Notes under the pieces: model-generated
Told to the model about the DNA's origin: nothing
Databases searched by the model: none
The model's input: only the letters and a program-made list of their open reading frames with translations
Position numbers and translations under genes: made by a program
Shown here: positions 10,061 to 21,500 of the stretch, piece by piece
How the letters are laid out: the number at the start of each line of letters is the position of its first letter
How positions within the stretch are numbered: position 1 is the stretch's first letter
NCBI GenBank assembly: GCA_963281255.1
Contig: OY725503.1
Span: 868,001-932,000 of the forward strand
DNA: 64,000 nt
Source of the DNA: Aphrocallistes beatrix
Taxonomy: Eukaryota; Porifera; Hexactinellida; Sceptrulophora; Aphrocallistidae
Reading direction: 5' to 3'

Positions 10061-12640
10061 CCCCTAGTTATAACTTCAGTTATAACTCCAGTTATAACTT
10101 TAGTTATAACTTCAGTTATAACTCCAGTTATAACTTCAGATATAACTTCAGTTATAACTTCAGTTATAACTCCAGTTATAACTTCAGATTTAACTTCAGT
10201 TATAACTCCAGTTATAACTCCAGTTATAACTTCAGTTATAACTCCAGTTATAACTTCAGTTATAACTCCAGTTATAACTTCAGTTATAACTCCAGTTATA
10301 ACTCCAGTTATAACTCCAGTTATAACTCCAGTTATAACTTCAGTTATAACTCCAGTTATAACTTCAGTTATAACTCCAGTTATAACTCCAGTTATAACTT
10401 CAGTTATAACTCCAGTTATAACTTCAGTTATAACTCCAGTTATAAGTGTTATAACAGTGTTATAACAGGTGTTATAACAGTGTTATAACAGGTGTTATAG
10501 CAGTGTTATAACAGGTGTTATAACACTGTTATAACACCTGTTATAACACTGTTATAACACTGTTATAACACTGTTATAACACCTGTTATAACACTGTTAT
10601 AACACTGTTATAACACTTATAACTGGAGTTATAACAGGTGTTATAACAGTGTTATAACAGTGTCATAACAGTGTTATAACAGGTGTTATAACAGGTGTTA
10701 TAACAGTGTTGTAACCAGGCTTTCATCCAGGCGTACTGGGCGCGCCTAGAGGCGCGTATTTGATCCCATGGATCATAATTAGGCGTATGAGTTTTTTTGG
10801 GCTAGGCGCGCGGCATACGCCTACTTAGGCGCGTGGCATAAAATATATATAAAAATGCAGAGTCTAGGCGCGTAGAAAAATGGTGGCGTCCATTTAGGCG
10901 TATGAATTTGTAAAGCTGGACTACACTGTTATAACACCTGTTTTATAACAGTGTTATAACAGGTGATAATGATAACACCTGTTATAATACTGTTATAACA
11001 CCTGTTATAACACTGTTAGAACACTGTTATAACACTTATAACTGGAGTTATAACTGGAGTTATAACTGAAATTATAACTGAAGTTATAACTGGAGTTATA
11101 ACTGGAGTTATAACTGGAGTTATAACTGGAGTTATAACTAGAGTTATAACTGAAGATATAACTGGAGTTATAACTGAAGTTATAACACTGTTATAACACC
11201 TGTTATAACACTGTTATAACACTGTTATGACACTGTTATAACACTGTTATAACACCTGTTATAACACTGTTATAACACTGTTATAACACTGTTATGACAC
11301 TGTTATAACACCTGTTATAACACTGTTATAACACCTGTTATAACACTGTTATAAAACCTGTTATAACACTGTTATAACACCTGTTATAACACTGTTATGA
11401 CACTGTTACAACACTGTTATAACACCTGTTATAACACTGTTATGACACTGTTATAACAGTGTCATAACAGTGTTATAACAGTGTCATAACAGTGCTATAA
11501 CAGTGTTATAACAGGTGTTATAACAGTGTCATAACAGTGTTATAACAGTGTCATAACAGTGCTATAACAGTGTTATAACAGGTGTTATAACAGTGTCATA
11601 ACAGTGTTATAACAGTGTCATAACAGTGTTATAACAGGTGTTATAACAGTGTTATAACAGGTGTTATAACAGTGTCATAACAGTGTTATAACAGTGTCAT
11701 AACAGTGTTATAACAGGTGTTATAACAGTGTCATAACAGTGTTATAACAGTGTCATAACAGTGCTATAACAGTGTTATAACAGGTGTTATAACAGTGTCA
11801 TAACAGTGTTATAACAGTGTCATAACAGTGTTATAACAGGTGTTATATAACAGTGTTATAACAGTGTCATAACAGTGCTATAACAGTGTTATAACAGGTG
11901 TTATAACAGTGTCATAACAGTGTTATAACAGTGTCATAACAGTGTATAACAGTGTTATAACAGTGTTATAACAGGTGTTATAACAGTGTCATAACAGTGT
12001 TATAACAGTGTTATAACAGGTGTTATAACAGTGTTGTAACAGTGTTATAACAGGTGTTATAACAGTGTCATAACAGTGTTATAACAGTGTCATAACAGTG
12101 TTATAACAGGTGTTATAACAGTGTTGTAACAGTGTCATAACAGTGTTATAACAGGTGTTATAACAGTGTTGTAACAGTGTCATAACAGTGTTATAACAGG
12201 TGTTATAACAGTGTTATAACAGGTGTTATAACAGTGTTATAACAGGTGTTATAACAGTGTTATAACAGGTGTTATAACAGTGTTATAACAGTGTCATAAC
12301 AGTGTTATAACAGTGTTATAACAGTGTTATAACAGGTGTTATAACAGTGTTATAACTTCAGTTATAACTCCAGTTATATCTTCAGTTATAACTCCAGTTA
12401 TAACTCCAGTTATAACTCCAGTTATAACTCCAGTTATAACTTCAGTTATAACTTCAGTTATAACTCCAGTTATAACTCCAGTTATAAGTGTTATAACAGT
12501 GTTCTAACAGTGTTATAACAGGTGTTATAACAGTATTATAACAGGTGTTATCATTATCACCTGTTATAACACTGTTATAAAACAGGTGTTATAACAGTGT
12601 TATAACAGTGTTATAACACCTGTTATAACACCATTTTCTT
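10061..12640. repeat. 2.6-kb palindromic satellite built on TTATAAC, with strand switches
   Basis: Two unit types share the core GTTATAAC: a 12-bp unit AGTTATAACTCC/TTC, and an 11-bp unit GTGTTATAACA(G). Orientation, read from CAGGTG versus CACCTG and CTCCAG versus CTGGAG, flips repeatedly. It is forward at 10061-10510, reverse at about 10515-10620, forward to 10705, reverse at about 10925-11455, forward at 11456-12555, then mixed. A unique 205-bp insert lies at 10716-10921. The array can fold into very large hairpins. Confidence 0.95.
10716..10921. mobile_element. Short MITE-like insert in the satellite
   Basis: A non-repeat segment with imperfect inverted ends (CCAGGCTTTCATCCAGGCGT left; ...AAGCTGG right). 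It contains four or more copies of an AGGCGCG/AGGCGTA motif. Its GC content and sequence are unlike the surrounding satellite, so it is probably an insertion. Confidence 0.45.
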
Positions 12641-12782
12641 ATTAATTAACAATGTTCTAATATGGTACATGTATACTGATCCTGCAAATGCTAATATAAA
12701 TACAAATTTTGTTACAACATTTGAAATTTTATTCTGATTGGGGGTACATGCCTCCTGTACTATCATGATTATAAATAATATG

Positions 12783-12926
12783 TACAGGGTGATCCAAAAG
12801 TTCTGCAACAATTTTTGCTGAAGTATTATACTTACACATGAGGATATAACATCCGATATTTCGTTTTACTTGAAAATTATAAGGATTATCCTTACTATTA
12901 AAACTCGATTGTTATTTGTGTATATA

Positions 12927-12986
<60 letters not shown>

Positions 12987-13970
12987 GTAACGAATTGATT
13001 GAAGAAACTGCCGGGCTCAGAAAGCTGATTTTTGGCATGTGGGAGTCTTTTGGCTATGGCTCCAGTAAGTTCTGAGTTCAGAGCAAAATGTCGACTCATC
13101 ATGGAATTATGACGTCATTGTCACATTTTTAAAAGTTAAGCAACACAGTTATTCGGGCATAACTCAGCCATTATAGGAGATAGAAGGCTGAAATTTTAAT
13201 AGAATCTGTGTACTAACATACCCCACATATGATGCAACTATCATCAAAAAATGATGACTCATCACTTTGTTATGACGTCATCATTACGCATCAAAAAATT
13301 TTAAATTCACAAATTTGGTGATTTTTCGAGTGATATCGATTAGCACAGTAGGACAGACATATTTAGAGATGTTATCTCCCTTATAATTAACCAATGTTAC
13401 TCCAGGCGACCGAAGGGAGCCTCCGGCGGACACAAAGTGTCCGCCAGCCGCGCAGCGCAAGCAAGCGCGAAGCGCGCTTGTTTCAATTATTTTGCAATCC
13501 AATTGCCTCTCTTTCCTAATATATTTGCTAAGGTGGATCATAAATGTGTGTGTGTTCAGAAAAAAGAGAAAAATCAAAAGAAAAAAATCTCGAATGCTTG
13601 GTACATTCTATGATTATACTTTAACAATTGTTGTTCTTATTGGTGATTTCCGGTCAATAAACCAAAAGAAATACTCATATATTAGTATTTTGAATTAATA
13701 ACTGACTATAGGAAGATATAAATATATTTAAACAGGAGAAAAAAAGTTTTTTCGAACTTGACATTTTTGAAATCAGATTATTGGAGTCCCGGGTATATAA
13801 TATTTCAAAAATTTGTATAAAAAATATTTTGCGCAATGAATAGTGTTCATTTCTAAACTAGACGGGTGGTAGATTCCATAGATGCAAACCGATTTAAAGT
13901 TAGACTAAATTATCTTAGTCAAATCAATGAAGTAGAATTTATAGTTGCAGAACTTTTGGATCACCCTGTA
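12783..13970. mobile_element. mariner-type MITE (TIR ACAGGGTGATCCAAAAGTTC) with nested Helentron copy
   Basis: The ends are perfect inverted repeats over at least 24 bp, ACAGGGTGATCCAAAAGTTC at 12784 and its complement ending at 13969, bordered by TA. No transposase is present. The interior is mostly a nested Helentron-like copy (12890-13481) plus filler. The TIR and the TA target site indicate the Tc1/mariner superfamily. Confidence 0.75.
12890..13481 (+). mobile_element. Helitron/Helentron-like element, copy E (nested)
   Basis: The 5' end is TCCTTACTATTAAAACTCG, followed by a (TA)n microsatellite at 12928-12985. The family body TTGATTGAAGAA...GGCATGTGGGAG is diverged from the other copies. 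The 3' end contains GCGGACACAAAGTGTCCGC and the terminal hairpin CAAGCGCG-AAG-CGCGCTTG plus T. It sits wholly inside the mariner-type MITE, so it inserted later. Confidence 0.6.
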
Positions 13971-14059
13971 TTTCGCCTGAAGGCCTTTCGGAAGGAATAT
14001 GCCATTATACCTTCGTTTGAAATTTAGGAATATCATGGCATCCGATTTGCATACCTTAC

Positions 14060-14357
14060 CTTGTCAACAGGACAGCACTTGCGTAGGATATCCATCACGA
14101 TGATCTGGGAGGAGACGAAGAGTACCCTCCTTTCAGGTAGAGGGCCTCCCGATCCTTGGCTGAGAAGTCACTGGTGACAGACTTAGGTGTCAAGGTAACT
14201 CCTTCCCTATCCAGCTGTTCCATTATGTAATACTCCTCAGTGGGATACGCGTTCAGGACAAAAACGAGCCCAGACGGCTCGCAATGGAGCTTCAGTAAAC
14301 TGATCATTGACCGGTGTAGTCCTAAACCGCGAGCCATGACCACTAAACTGCTGCCTT
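14060..14357 (-). pseudogene. ERCC4: Truncated, frameshifted XPF/ERCC4 N-terminal fragment
   Basis: Minus-strand sequence encodes SLVVMARGLGLHRSMISLLK and on through LHCEPSGLVFVLNAYPTEE. This matches the N-terminal helicase-like region of XPF, the nucleotide-excision-repair endonuclease subunit. After ...ALYLKGG the open frame is lost. A one-base shift restores VLFVSSQIIVMDIL...CPVDK, again XPF-like, directly followed by a canonical donor GTAAGG at 14059. A retained splice donor means this is a DNA-level copy rather than a retrocopy. The true XPF start is missing: the fragment joins ABC transporter sequence at about 14357. It is too short and broken to be functional. Confidence 0.75.
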
Positions 14358-16003
14358 AATTACTTCCCCATTCCCCATCACCAGGATCTCATCATAATTT
14401 CTTACAGTCTGGATGCGATGTGCAATCGTTAGCACAGTAGAATTTTTAAACTTTGATTGCAAGAGACGTTGGATTCTGCTATCTGTAACTGTGTCAACGT
14501 AATAAGTGGCCTCATCTAGCATCAGAATCTTGGTTTGTTTCAGAATTGCTCGTGCTAGGCAGAGAAGCTGTTTTTCTCCAACACTGAAATTAGAACCACC
14601 CTCAGACACGATGAATTCAGGTTGTCCCTCGAGCCCTCGGACTTTCTCTCCCAATTCAACTTCTTCTAGCACTTGCCAAAGCTGACAATCTTCAAACAAA
14701 GAGAACGGATCCAGTGCGAATCTGATTGGTCCGCTAAAAAGAACAGGATCCTGTGGAATAATAGAAACTTGGTTTCTCAATTCATGGAGGCCTAACTCCG
14801 TTATATCGACTCCATCAATATAGATATGTCCAGACGTCAACTCAATGAGTCTGAGAAGCGCATTCTGGAGCGAACTCTTCCCAGCCCCCGTCCTACCGAC
14901 TATTCCTACTTTTTCACCACTTCTTACTTTGAAGGAGACACCTTTCAAAACAAGAGGTAGCTCAGGGGAGTATTTCATTTGAACATCTTTAAATTCGATT
15001 TCTCCTCTGGTCACATGGAAATCTGATCCATTGGAATGTAACGGAGCCTCTTGGGGCAGTTCGATATAGTCAAGCACCCGTTCTACCGATACCATGTTCA
15101 TCTCAACTTCTGCGCTTATTCGCAAAGCATGTTGTGTCAGACCCAATAAACTTAACACTTCAATAAAATGAAGGCAGACACAGAAGATGAGATGCTATCT
15201 CGTAACAGAATAAGAACGATCGCAACTAGAAGTGAGTAAATTGCGATGAGTGAATCCACCTGAAAAGCAAAGAAACGAAGATAGCCATAAAATACTCTCC
15301 AACACTTCAAGTGAGTGTCCTGATGAGTTTGCATTTTAATAATCTGGTGTGATTCCAGACTCAAAGAGTGGATTGTTGCAAGTCCGTGGAGGGTGGAAGA
15401 GACGTGAGCAATCACGTCACTTTTTGCTGCGGACTCGAGTCGTTTTAACTGACGAATAGTCCTCACCAATTGGAAACGGTAGAGAATTAGGAATCCGATT
15501 AACAAAATACATGGCACAACTGTTAACCAATGTGCTATGACTGTGGCAATAAAAGTGAATAGGAGATAAAACATCGTAAAAATATAGATTGAATAGAGTC
15601 TAGGCAGGAGGTTGTCCATGGTTGCAATATCTTTTGAAAACCTGTTCATGATTAAACCAATGGAATTTTTAAAGAAGAATGTGCTCGGAGCTCTCAACAC
15701 CCGCCACAACATTCTATAGTGGAGATTGTGAGAGGCATGTGTGGTAACCCAGGTGTCAACGATTGAAGAAGCAAACAGGAGAAGACTCAAAATTACGCAA
15801 AGTCCAATAAACAAGTATATGCGAGTATCAAGTGAAACATTAATGAGCGGATTCAATGGACTGCTAATGTTACTAGTATTATCAATCACAGATTCTGTAT
15901 TCGCTTCTATCCACCATATTAGGTAATAGTTATGTCCCAAAATCATTCCAAAAAAAAACCCCACAGACGGGATGGAAGTGTGCTTCCAAATCTCATAAGT
16001 CAC
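14343..16003 (-). pseudogene. ABCC (MRP4-like) transporter, C-terminal half fragment
   Basis: The second half of an ABC subfamily C exporter. From 15960 down it encodes TMD2 (WWIEANTES..., SSIVDTWVTTHASHNLHYRM, NRFSKDIATMDNLLPRL, RLESAAKSDVIAHVSSTLHG). From 15158 down it encodes NBD2, with Walker A GRTGAGKSS, Q-loop SIIPQDPVLFSG, signature NFSVGEKQLLCLARA, Walker B ILMLDEATYYVDT and the H-loop LTIAHR. A single-base deletion near 15156 separates the halves: the two frames overlap and align without gaps once shifted. The signature has E where Q/R is usual, and Walker B is followed by YY rather than AN. The protein stops after GEVI, where it fuses to XPF. The N-terminal residues before GMILGHN are Helentron sequence. 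Best matched to ABCC4; it is a captured or duplicated fragment, not a working gene. Confidence 0.85.
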
Positions 16004-16540
16004 CTTAAGTCACCTTTATTATACTTAATTAAATAATCAATTCCAGTCCATGTCGTTAAAAGTTATTTTATGATAGAATTGATTGATCGTAGCATATAAC
16101 ACACTTTAATTCTTGTTAACGATCAAATAATAGACTCAAAATAGCAGTATTCAATCATTTATATGAAATAGAATCGTGTGAATGGCATTATAAAAGGTTG
16201 ATAATTGATTGGTTGTCACATGAACCACTGAATTTCAATCACAAATAGTTCTTTTGATTGTATGCATAAGTCACTACTATTTTATTCCAATGTATTTGCA
16301 CTATAAAATAATCGAATTTGATTGGCCAGCACATGTTGTCACCTATCTCGAAGAGGTGTGAACTCGGCGAGGTGTGAACACCGAGGTGCACATCTCCATA
16401 TCACTTTGCATCTCCTGTAAAAATTTCAAGACGATATCTCTTAAACTCTGGTCAGGACACGAATTTCGGACGGCCGGCCGGCCGGAACATCCTCATTTTA
16501 GTACTGTGCATCCTATACTATTAGTATAGTAGCTATGCTA
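15953..16540 (-). mobile_element. Helitron/Helentron-like element, copy F, reverse orientation
   Basis: The reverse complement matches copies A and G (e.g. AATTCGATTATTTTATAGTG, GACTGGAATTGATTATTTAA). The ABC transporter fragment abuts it with no gap at CCCGTCTGTGGGGTTTTTT. No 3' hairpin on the minus strand was found on the far side of the gene fragments. Confidence 0.55.
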
Positions 16541-16558
16541 CTATACTAATACTATAGG
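16511..16558. repeat. Near-perfect 46-bp palindrome
   Basis: CCTATACTATTAGTATAGTA faces TACTATACTAATACTATAGG around GCTATGC. It is a strong cruciform candidate at the junction of the reverse (F) and forward (G) Helentron copies. A GGCCGGCCGGCC run lies just upstream (16470-16485). Confidence 0.8.
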
Positions 16559-16567
16559 AAGCACACT

Positions 16568-18562
16568 AAAAATGCTAGGATTTTTTTTTTGTCCGAATTG
16601 ATTGAAGAATTGACAAGTCGTAGAGGTACGAAAATTGGCATGTAGGTGTCAAATGATGAATCTAGGATTAAGTTCGAAGATCTAAGCGAAATGTTCACAC
16701 CTCGCCGAGATAGGTGACAAAATGTGCTGACCAATCAAATTCGATTATTTTATAATGCAAATACATTGGAATCATTTAGTAGTGACTTATGCATACAATC
16801 AAAAGAACTATTTGTGATTGAAATTCATTGGTTTATGTGAACCAATCAATTATCAGCCTTTTATAATGCAATTCACACGATTCTATTTTATATAAATGAT
16901 TGAATACTGCTATTTTGAGTCTATAATTTGTTTGTTAACAACAATTAAAGTGTGTTATATGCTACGATCAATCAATTCGATCATAAAATAACTTTTAACG
17001 ACAGGGACTGGAATTGTTTATTTAAGTATAATAATCTTTAGATCAGTGGTTCTCAACCGGGGTGCCATTTGCTTCCTCTAGGGGTGCCGCAGGCCTTACC
17101 ACACTTACATACTGCTTTATTTTATTTTCTATTGATACCATTGTCAATGTTGAATTTGATGATTGTCCTCTGACAATCCTCTGGAATAATTTATTACACA
17201 ATATTCACAATAATTTCCTAGTTTATTAATTAGTTATTCTATATAGTGGTGCGGCATAGCAAAACAATTGTGCATTTTGTGATAAAAGCACCAAAATTGG
17301 TACACATGTACTTTGATATACTATGAACATTTTTGGATATTGGGCCACCTGATACGATGCCTATGTCAGCCATGACAGCTGGCCCCAAATTATCACGTCC
17401 GATAGTATTGCCGGAATTGTCCTCTATCAATAACTTCTTTTAATCACACCATATCATATTTTTGTTAAATTCGTGTCCAGCACAAAATTTCCAGCAATTT
17501 GATATATATATTGACCATATTTGGAGAATCTTTTTGGTTGCCCGTTCCTAGCAACTGCCTGGAATGTTGAAAAATTCCGATCTCTAAATTTTTGAGGAAC
17601 CATATCGAGTGACCCCTTGTTCTTCTCGGCTAGATTCAGCGAGTACGAATATGCTAATTAGAACGCTCTGATATATCATATGTACAGAATATATGAATGT
17701 TTTACCACATTCAACTATACCTTCCACTATGGCATACCACAAAACTTTCATATATTCCACATATGACATATCAGAGCATTCTAATTAGCATATTCGTACT
17801 CGCTGAACCTAGCCGAGAAGAACAAGGGGTCACTCGATATGGTTCCTCCAAAATTTGGAGATCGGAATTTTTCAACATTCCTGGCCATTGCTAGGGACAG
17901 GCAACCAAAATAATTCTCCAAATATGGTCAATATATATATCAAATTGCTGGAAATTTCGTGCTGGACAAAATATGATCTGTTGTGATTAATTAATTAAAA
18001 GAAGTTATTGATAGGGGACCATTCCAGCAATACTATCAGACGTGGTAATTTGGGGCCAGCTGTCATGGCTGACATAGGCATCGTTTCAGGTGGCCCAATA
18101 TCCAAAAATGTTCATAGTATATCAAAGTACATGTGTACCAATTTTGGTGCTTATATCACAAAATGCACAATTGTTATAAATTTCATGCTATGCCGCACCA
18201 CTAATAATAAAGTCGTAATAATTCAAATCAATCTCCACTTTTACTATCATTTGTTCATTGCCCTGCCCAAGTCAAATTAAGGGGTGCCGCTGAAAGGTAT
18301 AAGTTTAGAAAGGGTGCCGCGAGAAGAAAAAGGTTGAGAAACACTGCTTTAGATACATAAAGTAAACAAATTTAAAAAAATAGGCTAGATATTTTCGGAT
18401 CGATATGAGAAATTTTTTGTTAACTTTTGTTTAAAATATTTATATGAAGTAAAAACAATCCCAGAATAGGTTAGATTGAGTATCTCTAGGCGCCCGCAGG
18501 GCGACTCTGCGGACACGCAGTGTCCGCAAGCCGCGCAGCGCAAGCAAGCGAAGCGCGCTTGT
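16568..18562 (+). mobile_element. Helitron/Helentron-like element, copy G, split by a hAT element
   Basis: The 5' part (16568-17043) matches copy A closely. The 3' part (18355-18562) ends in GCGGACACGCAGTGTCCGC and the hairpin AAGCGAAGCGCGCTTGT. The 1.3-kb hAT element between them carries a target duplication of this element's own sequence, which shows the order of insertion. Confidence 0.65.
17044..18346. mobile_element. hAT-type foldback element with 8-bp TSD CTTTAGAT
   Basis: The TIR is CAGTGGTTCTCAACC on the left and GGTTGAGAAACACTG on the right. Both sides carry a perfect 8-bp duplication CTTTAGAT (17036-17043 and 18347-18354), diagnostic of hAT insertion. The body is a long inverted repeat: sequence at about 17245-17660 returns in reverse at about 17780-18205 with a short loop near 17700-17770. 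It has no transposase frame, so it is non-autonomous. Confidence 0.9.
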
Positions 18563-18585
18563 AATGTATAAAAGCAGTAGAAATC

Positions 18586-21500
18586 CTATTCTGTTTGAGA
18601 TGGGAATGATTTGAAAGGCACGAGCCGTGGGAAGCAGATCAAGAGTAGTAAAATAGCGATGAAGATAACTCCAACAATAACTGAGAATGTAACCTGTGGA
18701 CCTGTGTACACGTACAGATGCGCCAACCCTACCGGTCCGACGACTCGAGCGAGAGCTCCCCCGGATGTGAACACACCCATCATCACCCCAGGGGGATGGG
18801 GACCCAGCACCTTTGAGAAGATAGTTATCAATAGAATGCCCACCATTGGGAAACTCAATGAAAATATTATAGGACCAAGCCAGTACTGAAAATCGCGTAG
18901 TTTAGGTACAGAGGAACACCAAGGCTGTGCTAAAAAGTCACACCCGACCAACTCGTGGCTGCTATTGCCTAATGTGGAAGAGGCATTTATTAGAGAAGGC
19001 TTTAAGTACGGATATTCGCCTGGCCACGGGATGAAGATATACACCCCAGTCGCAAGGACTAATAGCGCACCAATGAGTAGTGTACGTTCTTGAATTCGTT
19101 TAACCAAAACCTTTGCTACGGTAAGAACGATTAATGATAGAACACCGTTGATAGCGAAGATGATGTTATTATAGAAAATAGCTTCCTGGTTACTCCATGC
19201 GAACTCGTCCATCGAGTAAGGGGTGATAAGTGTCTCAAATGATGTCCATACCATTGTAAATAAACCGCATTCGAATATGCATATAGCAGCAGCTAATCTG
19301 TCGAATGGATGAGATGGAGCCTTCCTATCATTTATTAGAGGGGTTTCCTCGCCGTTTAAAGTTGGAGAGTTTCGTTGTGATTTCTTCTTCGAGTTATCTT
19401 TGAACCAGATGAAAAAAATTAAATTACATACCCCCAACACTGTACAAAGGTACGCCGGTCCTGTGTACAGGTTGAACATCAACCGCAGATGTGGTATCGT
19501 GAGACCCGGGTACCCGATAGGTTGGAAGATAAACCCGACCACGGGACCAAGGATAAATCCTAAAGATCTGGCGACGCTTAGATTCGCGAGCGAACTGGTT
19601 CGTTCTTTTTCGGTTGTAGCAGTTGAAATGAATGCACGCATCACTGAAGTCATTCCGAAACTGAATCCGATGAAAAACCGCGAAACAAGTACAATATATA
19701 TAGCAAGAGAAGATGGAAATATGTTGCAATAAGCGTATAATATATTAGATAGAGAAGACAGCAGTAAAGCGAAAGCAATAGGCTCCCTTGCAGGACGAAA
19801 CTGGGACCAAAATCCGAATAAAGGAGCTGAAATGAATTGTCCAATTGAAAATGCAGCTACGACCCAGCCATAGTAACTCTTTGATGTGTTCTGATTGATG
19901 GGTGTGAAGTTAGCAGCACGTTCAGCAGCGAAAAGTGAGCAGGGTATAATTAGTCCCAGTTTCACAGTGCCTTGTAGGATCTTGATCAAATTTGAAACAG
20001 AACATTAAGAGCGAGGTAGCTTTGTGTCATTTTAATATCTAACGCCTACTAATTAAAACCACTTGACAATGACGATGCAAATTTGATGAAATTTCTATAG
20101 GATTTCAGTATAGCTCAAAGTGAGCAGGGTATAACTATTTCTAGTTTCACAGTACCTTGTGGGATCTTGATCAAATTTGAAATAGAACATTATGAGCGAG
20201 GTAGCTTTGTGTCATTTTAATATCTAACACCTCCTGATTAAAACCACTTGACAATGACGATGCAAATTTGATGAAATTTCTATAGGATTTCAGTATAGCT
20301 CAAAGTGAGCAGGGTATAACTATTTCTAGTTTCACAGTACCTTGTGGGATCTTGATCAAATTTGAAATAGAACATTATGAGCGAGGTAGCTTTGTGTCAT
20401 TTTAATATCTAACACCTCCTGATTAAAACCACTTGACAATGACGATGCAAATTTGATGAAATTTCTATAGGATTTCAGTATAGCTCAAAGTGAGCAGGGT
20501 ATAACTAGTTCTAGTTTCGCAGTGCCTTGTAGGATCTTGATCAAATTTGAAACAGAACATTACAGGCGGGGTAGCTTTGTGTCATTTTAATATCTAACGG
20601 CTACTGATTAAAACCACTTGGCAATGACGATGCAAATTTGATGAAATTTCTATAGGATTTCAGTATAGCTCAAAGTGAGCAGGGTATAACTAGTTCTAGT
20701 TTCGCAGTGCCTTGTGGGATCTTGGTCAAATTTGAGACAGGACATTATGAGCGAGGTAGCTTTGTGTCATTTTAATATCTAACACCTCTCTATTGAAAAA
20801 TATTGCGACAACAGTCACCTGATATTTCAAAGCCAAATGTGACCATGACCAACCGTTGGGTCATGACGTCATTAGAATTGAATACATATGAGTATAATAT
20901 AAGTGTTAATTCATGATATTAAATTCTACAAATTACTAATAGTGCTTCCGATCTTCTGGAATTTCAATGTGCAGAGGAAACCTGGAATTCATACAGTTTA
21001 ATGCGATGATTTCGAGTCTTGGTCAAACCTGTTTATGATTATCGTGAGATTAACATCCAGTGAAACCAAAACTTAGTTTTCCGCGGATGATGATGAATAT
21101 GGACTAATACAATATAACTAATTAATTGATATCACTTATGATTAGCCAATGTGAAAATAAATGTAATATGGTTTCAAATGAAAATAGCATATTTCCAAAA
21201 TATAGTCATATTTAAATGATAAAACTATCTAAAATCACTAAAATTTGATACTTATACAATTCACTGTCAATAAATCGATTTGGTTCATTTGATGTCTGCA
21301 GATTACTCGAATGGTCAGTTTTTATTCTTAGGATTTCCATCATAGCTAAATAGATTTTAAAATTCTTTTTTTAAAATTTTAGAAGATGATGATAACAAAT
21401 TTATCATTTGTCAGAATCTACCGTCGAAGATACTAAATGCTTTATCGAAATTTGAATTGTGTAAATTCACTGTACTGGAAAATCTTAACATGACTAGAAA

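Noticed and set aside
9991..10488. 165-codon open frame rich in SYNFSYNSS
   Set aside because: A pure translation of the TTATAAC tandem repeat, with no start context or homologue.
12866..13102. Open frame with an (IY)n stretch
   Set aside because: Translation of a TA microsatellite inside a Helentron-like copy.
19400..19844. Frames overlapping the MFSD8 exon in other phases
   Set aside because: Shadow frames; only the 18586-19888 minus frame shows family motifs.
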